This document shows positions 8,602 through 16,844 of a stretch of DNA of 38,441 bases, one piece after another (position 1 is the first letter of the stretch; every line of letters begins with the position of its first letter). This stretch comes from Clostridium gasigenes. Lineage in GTDB: Bacteria > Bacillota > Clostridia > Clostridiales > Clostridiaceae. The stretch lies in the NCBI RefSeq assembly GCF_900104115.1, contig NZ_FNJM01000020.1, forward strand, positions 1 through 38,441, written 5' to 3'. A model generated the notes under the pieces. It did not search any database and was not told the origin of the DNA. It saw only the letters and a program-made list of their open reading frames with translations. The position numbers and the translations under genes were made by a program.

Positions 8602-8907
8602 CTAACATTAAACTTTAGTGCATTACCAATGCTTATTGTTTTTGGTCTTGGAGTGTTAACAGGAATTGACTGCACAATAAGAATTATTAAATATTTCTTA
8701 GAAAAGAATAGATCAGAAATAATATATCTAATATTTGGACTTATGATTGGCTCAGTATATGCAATAGTAAGGGGACCAACAAGTTTAGAGGCATCATTAA
8801 AACCAATGAGTTTATGCAGTTTTAGTGTAATGTACTTTATAGCTGGTGGAGTTTTTATATTTTCACTAGAGAAAATAAAGACAATATTAGAAAAGAAGGA
8901 AAGTTAG
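8602..8907 (+). pseudogene. C-terminal fragment of a DUF368 (PopT-type) membrane protein
   Basis: The frame is open from about 8602 (NFSALPMLIVFGLGVLTGI) through two more hydrophobic segments to a stop at 8907. It resembles the C-terminal third of DUF368 proteins, some of which recycle undecaprenyl phosphate across the membrane. The N-terminal two-thirds, including the PGVSGGT motif seen in the next gene, is missing, and group II intron debris lies directly upstream. The ATG at 8629 has no ribosome site, so the fragment is unlikely to be expressed. Confidence 0.65.
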
Positions 8908-9030
8908 ATTAAAAAATTTTAATGTAATTATAATGATATATATATGAAAAAGAAGAGGTATGGATATATAATAAGGTTAACAAATAAATGGAGTGATTTA
9001 AATAATATTGTTTATAGGAGAGACGTAAGG

Positions 9031-9828
9031 ATGAATTTTTTAAAGAACTTTTTAAAAGGGGTAGCAATTAGTATATCTCAAATTGTTCCTGGAGTTAGTG
9101 GTGGAACTATTGCTATAATTCTTGGAATATATGATAAGCTGCTTCACGCAGTTAATAATATTTTAAAAGATTTTAAAAATCAATATAAGATATTGATGGA
9201 AGTTGGTATAGGTGTAGTAGTAGGTATAGTTTTATTTAGTAACATAGTTAAGAATTTATTTGATAAATATCCTATACAAATTGGATATTTATTTATAGGT
9301 GTTATTTTAGGTGGAGCACCTTTGATGTTTAGAAAAGCAACAGTAAAAGGGTTTAATAAAAGTAGTGTTTTATATTTAATAGTAGGTGTAATAATTGTAT
9401 TACTAATGGGAAAACCAAGTAATGATGCATCAGATATTATAACATCATTAAGTATAGTTAATTTTATATGGCTATTTGTTGGTGGAGTTGTAGTTGCAGT
9501 AGCATTAATTTTACCAGGAATAAGTGGTTCTTTTATGTTACTTATTTTAGGATTATACAACACAGTTATGACAGCAGTTGTAGATCGTAATATTATAATT
9601 TTAATACCATTGTTATTTGGAGCACTAGTTGGTACTTTAGCTACAGCAAGAATAATTGAAATGCTATTGCAAAAGTTTCCAGAGCAAAGTTATATCTTAA
9701 TATTTGGATTTATATTAGGGTCAGTTATTTCTGTTTTTCCAGGATACCATGGATTTAGTAGTGTAGTAGGTATAATACTTGGAATTATAGGATTTACATT
9801 TACATACTATATAAGTAAAAATGAATAG
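9031..9828 (+). CDS. DUF368 membrane protein (undecaprenyl-phosphate translocase PopT type)
   Basis: This 265-residue protein has about eight hydrophobic segments and the family motif IVPGVSGGTIAIILGIYD near the N-terminus. A second related motif, ALILPGISGSFMLLILGLY, lies in the middle, which fits an internal repeat. DUF368 proteins have been shown in some bacteria to return the lipid carrier undecaprenyl phosphate to the inner leaflet for wall synthesis. ATG 9031 is chosen over 8944 because AGGAG lies 9 nt before it. The upstream fragment at 8602 is a second, broken copy. Confidence 0.85.
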   Translation: MNFLKNFLKGVAISISQIVPGVSGGTIAIILGIYDKLLHAVNNILKDFKNQYKILMEVGIGVVVGIVLFSNIVKNLFDKYPIQIGYLFIGVILGGAPLMFRKATVKGFNKSSVLYLIVGVIIVLLMGKPSNDASDIITSLSIVNFIWLFVGGVVVAVALILPGISGSFMLLILGLYNTVMTAVVDRNIIILIPLLFGALVGTLATARIIEMLLQKFPEQSYILIFGFILGSVISVFPGYHGFSSVVGIILGIIGFTFTYYISKNE

Positions 9829-9857
9829 TTGATTTTTAAAATTACGTAAAATATAGA

Positions 9858-9897
9858 AACCTCACAAGTATAGGTTTATACTTGTGAGGTTTTTTTT
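9858..9897 (+). terminator. Strong intrinsic terminator after the DUF368 gene
   Basis: A perfect 15-bp stem (AACCTCACAAGTATA, 9858-9872, with its complement 9877-9891) has a 4-nt loop and a run of eight T. Confidence 0.9.
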
Positions 9898-9952
9898 CTG
9901 ATTTATGTTAAGATATCCAACTTCCTAAAGAATATAAGAAGTTCGGTCATTT

Positions 9953-10037
9953 ATTCTGAAAAACATAAAAAACCACTTATTCTAATGTAAAATTGGTTTG
10001 AAGAACAAACTCAACATAAGTAAGGTGGTTTATATTA
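9953..10037. repeat. 85-bp repeat, copy A
   Basis: The segment from ATTCTGAAAAACA to GGTGGTTTATATTA recurs with few changes at 23963-24046. Each copy has outer arms (AAACCAC and GTGGTTT) and an inner TTTG/CAAA pair, so it can fold. Copy B lies in front of an IS4-like transposase remnant, so this is probably a left IS end or a small non-autonomous derivative. Confidence 0.65.
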
Positions 10038-10048
10038 AAAAATGCAAT

Positions 10049-10066
10049 CTAACTGTCCGTAAGTCA
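10049..10066. mobile_element. IS3-type terminal repeat (solo end)
   Basis: CTAACTGTCCGTAAGTCA shares CTAACTGTCC with the IS ends at 309 and 14960 and ends in CA. An inverted counterpart lies at 23904-23922. No transposase is attached. The rest of the 10067-10246 gap holds a perfect 16-bp palindrome, ATTGTTTTAAAACAAT (10198-10213), which could be an operator for the sugar cluster. Confidence 0.45.
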
Positions 10067-10246
10067 GGTGAAATAGCAATATATGAGAATAAGTAAGCAA
10101 TTATTGGGGAGTATTTAATAAAGTTTTACTATAGAATAGTACTTGTAGATACTTAAAAAACTAAATTAATTATTAAAAACGAGGGGAGTGAGAAGGCATT
10201 GTTTTAAAACAATAATATTATTGGAGTTTTAAAATAAGCTTAATTT

Positions 10247-11338
10247 ATGGAAAGAAAAGTTAGCGTTGGGATTATAGGTTGTGGTGGAATCGCAGGGGGA
10301 AAACATCTGCCTTCATTAGCTAAGGTTAAGGAAGTTGAAATAGTAGCTTTTTGTGACCTCGAAATTGAAAAAGCTGAAAAATCAGCTAAAGAATATGGAA
10401 TAGAAAATGCAAAGGTCTATATAAATTATAAAGAATTGTTAGCAGATAAAACAATTGAAGTAATTCATGTATGTACACCAAATAGATCACATAGTATCAT
10501 ATCAATAGATGCACTTGAAGCTGGAAAACATGTTATGTGCGAAAAGCCAATGGCAAAGACTTCAGAAGAAGGTAGACAAATGATTGAAGCGGCTAAGCGC
10601 ACGGGGAAGAAACTTACTATTGGATATCAAAATCGTTTTAGAGTAGATTCATTATATCTTCATAAAGCATGCGAAAATGGAGACCTTGGAGAAATATATT
10701 TTGCTAAAGGACACGCTATAAGAAGAAGAGCTGTTCCAACTTGGGGTGTGTTTTTAAATGAATTTGAGCAAGGTGGCGGACCGTTAATAGATATTGGAAC
10801 TCATGCATTAGATTTAACATTATGGATGATGAATAATCATAAGCCAAAGTATGTTGTAGGTAATGTTTATCATAAGCTTGGACAAAAAGAGAGTGCAGCA
10901 AATGCATGGGGAGCATGGGATTCTAAGAAATTCACTGTAGAAGATTCAGCTTTTGGCTTTATTACAATGGAAAATGGAGCTACAGTAACTCTTGAATCTA
11001 GCTGGGCATTAAATTCTCTTGATGTTGATGAAGCTAAAACAACTCTTTGTGGAACTGAAGGCGGAGCAGATATGAAAGGTGGATTAACTTTAAATGGAGA
11101 GAAGTATGGTAGATTATACGAATCAAAAATTAATATAGAAGCTGGTGGAGTTGATTTTTATGAAGGTGAATCATCTAATCCAGGGGAAGCTGAAGCGAAA
11201 TCATGGATAAATTGTGTAATAAATGATACAGAGCCAGTAGTTAAACCAGAAGAAGCGTTAGTTGTGACTGAAATATTAGAAGCAATTTATGAGTCATCTA
11301 GAATAGGGAAACCAGTGTTTTTAAAGGAATCTAAGTAA
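10247..11338 (+). CDS. Gfo/Idh/MocA family dehydrogenase (first of cluster)
   Basis: This 363-residue NAD(P)-dependent oxidoreductase has a Rossmann fold with IIGCGGIAGGKH (9-20), CEKPMAK with the family lysine (98-104) and a catalytic segment GGGPLIDIGTHALDL (D182, H186). Family members oxidise hydroxyls of sugars or inositols. No close ribosome site is seen: GGAG at 10223 is 20 nt upstream. An isomerase and a second dehydrogenase follow, as in gene sets that oxidise and epimerise glycosides through keto-sugars. The substrate cannot be read from sequence. Confidence 0.9.
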   Translation: MERKVSVGIIGCGGIAGGKHLPSLAKVKEVEIVAFCDLEIEKAEKSAKEYGIENAKVYINYKELLADKTIEVIHVCTPNRSHSIISIDALEAGKHVMCEKPMAKTSEEGRQMIEAAKRTGKKLTIGYQNRFRVDSLYLHKACENGDLGEIYFAKGHAIRRRAVPTWGVFLNEFEQGGGPLIDIGTHALDLTLWMMNNHKPKYVVGNVYHKLGQKESAANAWGAWDSKKFTVEDSAFGFITMENGATVTLESSWALNSLDVDEAKTTLCGTEGGADMKGGLTLNGEKYGRLYESKINIEAGGVDFYEGESSNPGEAEAKSWINCVINDTEPVVKPEEALVVTEILEAIYESSRIGKPVFLKESK

Positions 11339-11351
11339 AGTCAATAAATAA

Positions 11352-11400
11352 TAAAGTATAAAGTAAATTATAAAGTAAATTATAAAGTAAATTATTAAAG
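11352..11400. repeat. Short tandem repeat between sugar-cluster genes
   Basis: The unit AAAGTAAATTAT is repeated about three times between the dehydrogenase and the isomerase. TTGGAGTTTTAA occurs both here (near 11434) and before the first gene (10221). No function is evident. Confidence 0.5.
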
Positions 11401-11471
11401 TAAGTCATTATAAATAATAAAGTGAAAAAATAATTGGAGTTTTAATTATATTAGAAGTGGAGGAAATTAAT

Positions 11472-12392
11472 ATGTATTTAGGGTATTTAACAGGTTGTCT
11501 TGGGGCTATGCCATTAAAGGAAAAGGCTGAAATAGCAAGGGATTATGGGTTTAAAGCATTAGAAATTGCTTGTTGGCCAAGAAATAATGCAAGAGATTAT
11601 TCAGGAAGTGATATAGATGTAGCTAATCTTACACAAGGGGAAGCTAATGAAATAAAAGCATATTTTAATGAATATGGGTTAAAGATTACATCACTAGCTT
11701 ATTATGATAATAATTTAGATTGTGATTTAGAAAGAAGAACATATGTAAATAATCATTTTAAAAAATGTGTTGATGCAGCAGTAATGTTAGAAGTGCCAGC
11801 AGTTGGAACTTTTGTTGGAAGAAATGTAAATAAAAATATTGAAGAAAATTTTGTTGAGTTTGAAGAAGTATTTACAGAATTAGTTGGGTATGCAGAAGAA
11901 AAAGGAATAAAGGTAGTTATTGAAAATTGTGATATGAATGGATGGCATAGGAAAGGTGAGCCAGGAACTATTACTTTTACACCAGAATTATGGAGAGAAA
12001 TGTTTAGAAGAGTTCCAAATAAAAACTTTGGGCTTAACTATGATCCATCACATTTACATCATCTGCTAATTGATTATATAGCTCCAATTAATGAATTTAA
12101 GGATAGAATATTCCATACTCATGCTAAAGATACAGAAATATTTGAGGATAAATTAAAGATGTATGGAAAGTGGGATAAACAATTAAGCACTACAGAAGGT
12201 TCAGGGTATTGGAGATATAGAATGCCAGGTCTTGGGGATATAAACTGGAGGGGATTCATAGAAAAGCTTAAAGAAGTTGGATATGAGGGTGTTCTTAGTA
12301 TAGAGCATGAGGATCCAGTTTATGAAGGGACTGATGAGAAGGTAAAAGAAGGATTAAAGCTTGGTATTGAATATTTAGGTAAATTAATATAA
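11472..12392 (+). CDS. Sugar phosphate isomerase/epimerase family protein (AP endonuclease-2 fold)
   Basis: This 306-residue TIM-barrel protein has the metal ligands usual for the family: E151 in VVIENCD, D191 and H194 in NYDPSHL, H217 in HTHAKD and a C-terminal SIEHED. Relatives include IolE/IolH-type enzymes and keto-sugar epimerases such as YcjR. ATG 11472 is preferred over GTG 11457 because GGAGG (11459-11463) lies 8 nt upstream. It sits between two Gfo/Idh/MocA enzymes and probably works on the product of one of them. Confidence 0.88.
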   Translation: MYLGYLTGCLGAMPLKEKAEIARDYGFKALEIACWPRNNARDYSGSDIDVANLTQGEANEIKAYFNEYGLKITSLAYYDNNLDCDLERRTYVNNHFKKCVDAAVMLEVPAVGTFVGRNVNKNIEENFVEFEEVFTELVGYAEEKGIKVVIENCDMNGWHRKGEPGTITFTPELWREMFRRVPNKNFGLNYDPSHLHHLLIDYIAPINEFKDRIFHTHAKDTEIFEDKLKMYGKWDKQLSTTEGSGYWRYRMPGLGDINWRGFIEKLKEVGYEGVLSIEHEDPVYEGTDEKVKEGLKLGIEYLGKLI

Positions 12393-12416
12393 TAGATATT
12401 AATAAATATAAAATAA

Positions 12417-12452
12417 ACTATAAGGCAGATATTAGTATATATGCCTTATAGT
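12417..12452 (+). other. Intergenic hairpin within the sugar operon
   Basis: ACTATAAGGCA (12417-12427) pairs perfectly with TGCCTTATAGT (12442-12452). No T run follows, so it is not a classic terminator. It ends just before the ribosome site of the next gene and could affect its translation or mRNA stability. Confidence 0.45.
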
Positions 12453-12469
12453 AAAATGAGGTGTAAAAG

Positions 12470-13498
12470 ATGAAAAAAATTGAAGTGGCAATTATAGGAT
12501 GCGGGAATATATTTGCAATGCATGGTCAATCTATAAAAGAAATTGCAAATGCTGAAATAGTAGCTGTTTGTGATATAAATGAAGAAAGGGCTAAGGAAAA
12601 AGCGATTCAATATAACTGCAATTATTATGTTGATTATAAAGAGATGCTTGAAAAAGAAAAAATAGATGTAATTCATATTTGTTTACCACATTATCTTCAT
12701 GCAGAAGTTGCAATATATGCTTCGAATTTAGGAAAACATGTTTTAACAGAAAAACCTATGTCTATTTCTATTGAAGACGGTGAAAATATGGTTAAAGCAG
12801 CTAAAGATAACAATGTTACATTAGGTGTTATATTCCAAAATAGATATAATGCAGGATCAGTTCTTATAAAAGAAACTCTAAAGTCAGGATTACTTGGCAT
12901 AATTAAGGCAGGAAAACTTGAGGTAACATGGGACCGTTCAGATGAGTATTATACTAAAAGTGATTGGAAGGGTACATGGGATAAAGAAGGTGGCGGAGTA
13001 ATTATAGACCAAGCTATTCATACTATGGATTTAATGAGATGGTTTGTTGATGATGAAATAGAGTATATTAATGCTAATATAAGTAATAGAACTCATGAAG
13101 TAATTGAAGTTGAAGATAGTGCAGAGGGTGTTATAAAATATAAAAATGGAGCAATTACAGCTTTCCATGCAATAAATTATTATACTTATGATGCTCCGGT
13201 TAAAATTGAAATTCATTGTGAAAATGGGTTAATAAATATGATAGGAGATAGAGCACACATTAAATTTAATGATGGAAAAGAGCTGATTGCAGATAATGAT
13301 CCAAATGAAACTTTTGACTATGGTAATGGGGTAAAAGGATATTGGGGGACTAGCCATAAAAAGCAAATAAATAACTTTTATAATGCTCTTGAAAAAGGGA
13401 TACAACCTCATATAAATGGAGAGGAAGCATTGAAAACTCAAAAAATGATATGTAGCATATATGATTCAGGTAAAAAAGGTGTAGTTATTAAGTTTTAA
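12470..13498 (+). CDS. Gfo/Idh/MocA family dehydrogenase (second of cluster)
   Basis: This 342-residue oxidoreductase has nucleotide-binding IIGCGNIFAMHG (8-19), TEKPMS (93-98) and catalytic GGGVIIDQAIHTMDL (D180, H184). It is clearly diverged from the enzyme at 10247, so it likely uses a different substrate or works in the reverse direction on a keto-sugar. ATG follows GAGGTG with good spacing. It is the last enzyme of the cluster and is followed by a terminator. Confidence 0.9.
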   Translation: MKKIEVAIIGCGNIFAMHGQSIKEIANAEIVAVCDINEERAKEKAIQYNCNYYVDYKEMLEKEKIDVIHICLPHYLHAEVAIYASNLGKHVLTEKPMSISIEDGENMVKAAKDNNVTLGVIFQNRYNAGSVLIKETLKSGLLGIIKAGKLEVTWDRSDEYYTKSDWKGTWDKEGGGVIIDQAIHTMDLMRWFVDDEIEYINANISNRTHEVIEVEDSAEGVIKYKNGAITAFHAINYYTYDAPVKIEIHCENGLINMIGDRAHIKFNDGKELIADNDPNETFDYGNGVKGYWGTSHKKQINNFYNALEKGIQPHINGEEALKTQKMICSIYDSGKKGVVIKF

Positions 13499-13535
13499 TT
13501 AAATATAGGATTGTATTTAATCCATAAGTTATATC

Positions 13536-13583
13536 AAAATAGATATAGTGGTAATTTTGATTATCACTATATCTATTTTATTA
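13536..13583 (+). terminator. Terminator of the sugar operon
   Basis: AAAATAGATATAGTG (13536-13550) pairs with CACTATATCTATTTT (13565-13579), with further pairing inside the loop. It separates the dehydrogenase from the AraC gene. Confidence 0.75.
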
Positions 13584-13655
13584 TGTTAATAATTTTGTTA
13601 TAATTGGTAATAGTGTTAAATTAATGCTCAGGAATACTTATAATTGGAGGGAATT

Positions 13656-14507
13656 ATGAACGGATATCATGAAAAAACAGTTCTAGAACAGGATTTTCCT
13701 TTTAGATTATTCTTTAACGATGGTTATGTAATTACACCACATCATTGGCATGAGGATATTGAAATTATATATTTAATTGAGGGTGATGTTAAAGCTGGTG
13801 TAAATAACGAGTTATATAATTTGAAGAAAGACGATATTCTTATTATTCCACCAGGAGGAGTCCACTACTTTTTAAAAGAAATGGACTATAGTGAAAGAGC
13901 GGTTATACAATTTAGAATGTCTATATATGATACGTTTCTAACCGGGAATAAGGATAGGGTAGCTATAAAGCCAATGTTCAATAAATGCAGATTTTTATCT
14001 GAAGGTGATGAATTTTATGAATTAATGAGAAATGAAATAAAGAGTATTATTAAAGAATATGAGCAGAAAGATAATGGGTATAAGATATTTCTAAAGGCGA
14101 GATTATATGATTTAGCAGGTATTTTAATGAGATATATGCCAAAAGATTGTGAAGACATAAATTACGATAAACAAAAAGAACGACTTGGTAAGCTTGATAA
14201 TGTTATGCGATATGTAGAAAAAAATTATAGTGATAAGATAGTGTTAGATGAAATCGCTAATGTAGCTGGATTTAGTAAATTTCACTTTGCAAGATTCTTT
14301 AAAGAAAATACAGGAATGACATTTATTGATTATTTGAATAGCTTTAGAATATCTATGGCAGAATGGACGCTTATAAATGAGGACTGCTCTATTACAGAGG
14401 TATCATTTAAAACAGGATTCAATAGTATAAAGACATTTAATAGAGTATTTAAACAGTTAAAAGGATGTACCCCTATGGAGTACAGAAAAATAGTTGATAA
14501 AATATAA
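13656..14507 (+). CDS. AraC-family transcriptional regulator
   Basis: This 283-residue regulator has an N-terminal cupin sensor (about 18-150, HHWHEDIEIIYLIEGD and a PPGGVHYF turn) and two C-terminal helix-turn-helix motifs (about 190-280: LDEIANVAGFSKFHFARFFK and ITEVSFKTGFNSIKTFNRVF). ATG 13656 follows GGAGGG; an upstream TTG at 13644 overlaps that site. It probably responds to the sugar handled by the cluster before it. A truncated IS lies 13 bp after its stop, so its own terminator may be lost. Confidence 0.9.
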   Translation: MNGYHEKTVLEQDFPFRLFFNDGYVITPHHWHEDIEIIYLIEGDVKAGVNNELYNLKKDDILIIPPGGVHYFLKEMDYSERAVIQFRMSIYDTFLTGNKDRVAIKPMFNKCRFLSEGDEFYELMRNEIKSIIKEYEQKDNGYKIFLKARLYDLAGILMRYMPKDCEDINYDKQKERLGKLDNVMRYVEKNYSDKIVLDEIANVAGFSKFHFARFFKENTGMTFIDYLNSFRISMAEWTLINEDCSITEVSFKTGFNSIKTFNRVFKQLKGCTPMEYRKIVDKI

Positions 14508-14519
14508 TGCATAGTAAAA

Positions 14520-14873
14520 TTGTTTTAGATACCTAACTTGATGTTTGAGACGTGTAATTTGTTCATCAGGCGTCAAAGGGTTTGTAGCTAAACGTCCAGA
14601 AATTTCCTTCCTTAAATCACTAAAACCTTCTTGTCGTTTTCCCATACTCAAAAATCGGCGAGATAAATTATCAACTCGCTGTTTGCCTAAAGCCTTAACA
14701 TCAAATCCTGCATTCCGTAGTATTTCTAATGGCATTTTCCCGGTATTATATTCAGAAACATAATACTTCTTAAATTCATCTGTATAAGTAATAGATTTAT
14801 TACTAGCTTTATTAACAAATGGATTTAGTGATAAATCTTTCAATTGTTCATCTGTAAAATAGTTTCTTCCCAT
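14520..14873 (-). pseudogene. IS3-type transposase OrfA (helix-turn-helix), truncated
   Basis: About 118 residues start MGRNYFTDEQLKDLSLNPFV and reach LKHQVRYLKQ at about 14520, where similarity to an OrfA should continue but the frame runs antisense into the end of the AraC gene. The copy starting at 38229 is nearly identical over 70 residues. AGGAGG precedes the ATG. OrfA normally binds the IS ends and is fused to OrfB by frameshifting; this copy cannot make a full transposase. Confidence 0.75.
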
Positions 14874-14984
14874 ACCTACAATCCTCCTTTGAAATATTTT
14901 ACAATAAAAAAAGACGCTATAAAATAGAGACAGTTAAATAAATGTTTAGCACTTTTTTTCTAACTGTCCATTCTATAGGTACCA
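14520..14984 (-). mobile_element. Truncated IS3-type element (left end only)
   Basis: The element runs on the minus strand from its terminal repeat (14960-14984, TGGTACCTATAG ... GGACAGTTAG in its own orientation) through OrfA and breaks at about 14520. OrfB and the right end are missing. Between repeat and OrfA lies GTCTCTATTTTATAGCGTC with a T run, a terminator also present at 38169 in the other copy, which would shield the transposase from outside transcription. The flank at 14985 is the right half of the terminator hairpin seen at 16148. Confidence 0.75.
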
Positions 14985-15054
14985 TTTTAAAACTTTATTG
15001 CAGTTTCTTTTTTGTTGAAAATTAATTTGGTAGCAAGTTCCTATCAGATAATCT

Positions 15055-15066
15055 AACGACTCAAAA
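15055..15066. repeat. Dispersed motif, diverged copy B
   Basis: TCCTATCAGATAATCT then AACGACTCAAAA resembles copy A (TCCGTATCAGAACAAGCT, GACGACTCAAAA, 8409-8437). It lies downstream of the IS flank. The remaining gap up to the J-like gene shows only the promoter near 15200. Confidence 0.35.
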
Positions 15067-15199
15067 ATATACCTAGGTGGTAAGATAGTTGTAGTAGGAG
15101 ATAAAACGTGTTATTCTCAAATTAGATAAAAGTAAGTTCTTTGATTTATATACATTAGATATTGCCCATTAATTGTTTGTTTATACTTATAAAATAGTT

Positions 15200-15208
15200 T
15201 GGTATAAT
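15200..15208 (+). promoter_or_regulatory. Extended -10 promoter of the J-like gene
   Basis: TGGTATAAT is a perfect extended -10. No good -35 is visible at 17 bp, as is common for extended promoters. The start codon is about 42 bp downstream. Confidence 0.5.
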
Positions 15209-15249
15209 AAAGAATAATATAGAAAAACAAATAATGGAGACGATAAAAT

Positions 15250-16044
15250 ATGGATTATTATAATATATTAGGTGTGAAAGAAAATGCATCAAAGGAACAA
15301 ATAAAATCAGCCTATGAAAATAAGGTTAAAAAAATTAAAGAGGAAGTACCAAATGAGAAAAGATCTAAATTATTTATAAAGGCATTTGATGAAGCTTATG
15401 AAGCTTTAATGAAATTAGAAGCAAGTGGACAAGTAAAGCAAAGTCCAATAAGTACTATAGAAGTAGATGAAAATAGAACAGTGATTATTAAACCACAAGA
15501 AATACAACAAGAAAAACAAAAACAAAGAAGTGTTAGTAGTGGAAGTGTGAACTCAGAAACTAAAAAAAAATCTACAAGAAAAAGTAGTAATACTAGTAGC
15601 CAGAAGAAATCAAATAGTAAAAAAGACTATTCAGAAGATGAAGATAAAGAAAAGAAGAACAAAGAAAGAAGAAATGAAAAAAAAAATAAACAAAGAGTAG
15701 CTAGAGAAAGTGAAAATAGTACAGCTAGTACAATAATGAAGATACTTATATTGCCATTAAAGATATTAGCATTACCTATAATAGCTATATTATCAGTAAT
15801 AATATTATTATGTAAAATGATAAATATAGTTTCATGGATAGCATCTAAAGTTATTATAGTTGGAGCTATAGGGATAGGCGCTATACATTTATATCAAATA
15901 AATCTTGGACAAGTAATGGATGAAAAATTATTATTCGCTGTAGTTGTAGCAGTAATAGTGTCATTCTTCTTACCTAGTATTTTAAGAGTTGTACCAAAAG
16001 TATTAGAAAGCTTAAATGATGTATTAAAGGATTTAGTTTTTTAA
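15250..16044 (+). CDS. Membrane-anchored J-domain-like protein lacking HPD
   Basis: This 264-residue protein has an N-terminal J-like domain (about 1-58: MDYYNILGVKENASKEQIK, then FDEAYEALMKLE). The HPD tripeptide needed to stimulate DnaK is absent: helices II and III are joined by KEEVPNEKRSK. A charged, Ser/Lys-rich linker (about 85-158) leads to three hydrophobic segments (about 162-188, 192-216, 227-246). ATG follows AATGGAGACG. Without HPD it is unlikely to be a classic co-chaperone and may instead tether a partner at the membrane. It appears to be transcribed alone. Confidence 0.75.
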   Translation: MDYYNILGVKENASKEQIKSAYENKVKKIKEEVPNEKRSKLFIKAFDEAYEALMKLEASGQVKQSPISTIEVDENRTVIIKPQEIQQEKQKQRSVSSGSVNSETKKKSTRKSSNTSSQKKSNSKKDYSEDEDKEKKNKERRNEKKNKQRVARESENSTASTIMKILILPLKILALPIIAILSVIILLCKMINIVSWIASKVIIVGAIGIGAIHLYQINLGQVMDEKLLFAVVVAVIVSFFLPSILRVVPKVLESLNDVLKDLVF

Positions 16045-16045
16045 T

Positions 16046-16155
16046 ATTCAATAGAGGTTAGTAATATATTATCAAAGCTTGATATGTTTCCTAATGGGTT
16101 TAAATATGAACCTTTTGATGAACAAATAGAAGTTATATGCCTAAGTGAACTGTAA
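16046..16155 (+). pseudogene. Unidentified C-terminal coding remnant
   Basis: The frame reading NILSKLDMFPNGFKYEPFDE and ending ICLSEL is open for about 33 codons up to TAA at 16153-16155. It has no start codon or ribosome site. The stop lies inside the left arm of the terminator at 16148. It looks like the tail of a lost gene, and I do not recognise the family. Confidence 0.3.
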
Positions 16156-16187
16156 TAGAGATAAACTTTATTGCAGTTTTTTATTTT
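16148..16187 (+). terminator. Terminator-hairpin repeat, intact copy 1 (empty IS target)
   Basis: AACTGTAATAGAG (16148-16160) pairs with CTTTATTGCAGTT (16166-16178) with two wobble positions, a 5-nt loop and TTTTTATTTT after it. The same hairpin is at 35449, and half sites flank IS ends at 335, 14985 and 38097. Confidence 0.8.
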
Positions 16188-16423
16188 AGTTAAAGTAGTT
16201 ATAAAAGAAGCTTTAAGTGGTGATTGATGCTGTTGTTTAATATATTTAAATTATACTATCAAAAAAGTAATAAACATTATCTTTCATATAGACATGATGT
16301 AAAGACAATCTATACAAGATTAATTGATGGTAGCTATACAAAGGGAAACATAACATCCGCAGTATAGTTTTAAAATTATTTTAAAACATATATCTAGAGG
16401 GGGTAAAAGTATTGTTTTTAATA

Positions 16424-16489
16424 TTGACATCACCACTACTAAGTGATACTGTATAGTGGTAGTAAGTAATACGGAATACCTGTATTACT
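16424..16489 (+). promoter_or_regulatory. PadR operon promoter with two inverted repeats
   Basis: TTGACA (16424-16429) is followed by ACCACTA (16432-16438) with TAGTGGT (16454-16460), centres 22 bp apart. Then AGTAATAC (16465-16472) with GTATTACT (16482-16489) forms a second perfect repeat. The arrangement suits two PadR dimers on a promoter about 20-80 bp before the start codon. The -10 is unclear (TATAGT at 16452 would give a 22-bp spacer). Upstream, 16190-16420 shows nothing recognisable. Confidence 0.5.
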
Positions 16490-16511
16490 AGATAATGAAG
16501 AGGTGATTCAA

Positions 16512-16844
16512 TTGGATAATATTACAGAAATGCTAAAAGGTGTACTGGAAGGCTGTGTTCTTGAAATTATCAGCCATGAAGAAATATATGGTTACGAGAT
16601 TACTAGGAGGCTTAATGCGCTAGGGTTCTCGGATGTCGTAGATGGGACAGTTTATACCATTTTGGTGAGACTTGAGAAAAACAAGCTTGTGGAAACTACG
16701 AAAAAGCCATCAGATATGGGACCACCACGAAAGTTTTTCGCGCTCAATGATGCTGGACATGAAGCATTAAGTAAGTTCTGGGAAAAATGGGGGTTTGTTG
16801 CGGCAAAAATCAACCAATTAAAGGAGGAGAGAAACTATGTTTGA
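16512..16844 (+). CDS. PadR-family transcriptional regulator
   Basis: This 110-residue PadR-type winged helix has the typical MLKGVLEGCVLEIIS opening helix, YGYEITRRLNALGF recognition region, GTVYTILVRLEKNKLV wing and PRKFFALNDAGHEAL. TTG 16512 is chosen because GAGGTG (16500-16505) sits 6 nt before it; the GTG at 16503 would overlap that site. Its end overlaps the next gene by 8 bp. PadR proteins usually repress their own operon until a small ligand binds. Slightly higher GC than neighbours hints at acquisition. Confidence 0.9.
   Translation: MDNITEMLKGVLEGCVLEIISHEEIYGYEITRRLNALGFSDVVDGTVYTILVRLEKNKLVETTKKPSDMGPPRKFFALNDAGHEALSKFWEKWGFVAAKINQLKEERNYV

Noticed and set aside
8944..9030. Upstream start adding 29 residues to the DUF368 protein
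   Set aside because: No ribosome site precedes 8944, the extra residues are charged and unlike the family, and ATG 9031 has AGGAG at normal spacing.
14545..14763. Plus-strand open frame opposite the truncated OrfA
   Set aside because: It is antisense to a recognisable transposase frame that recurs at 38229.
16412..16456. Short ORF starting TTG behind AGAGGGGG before the PadR gene
   Set aside because: It lies on the promoter and operators and is only 14 residues long. The purine run is likely coincidental.
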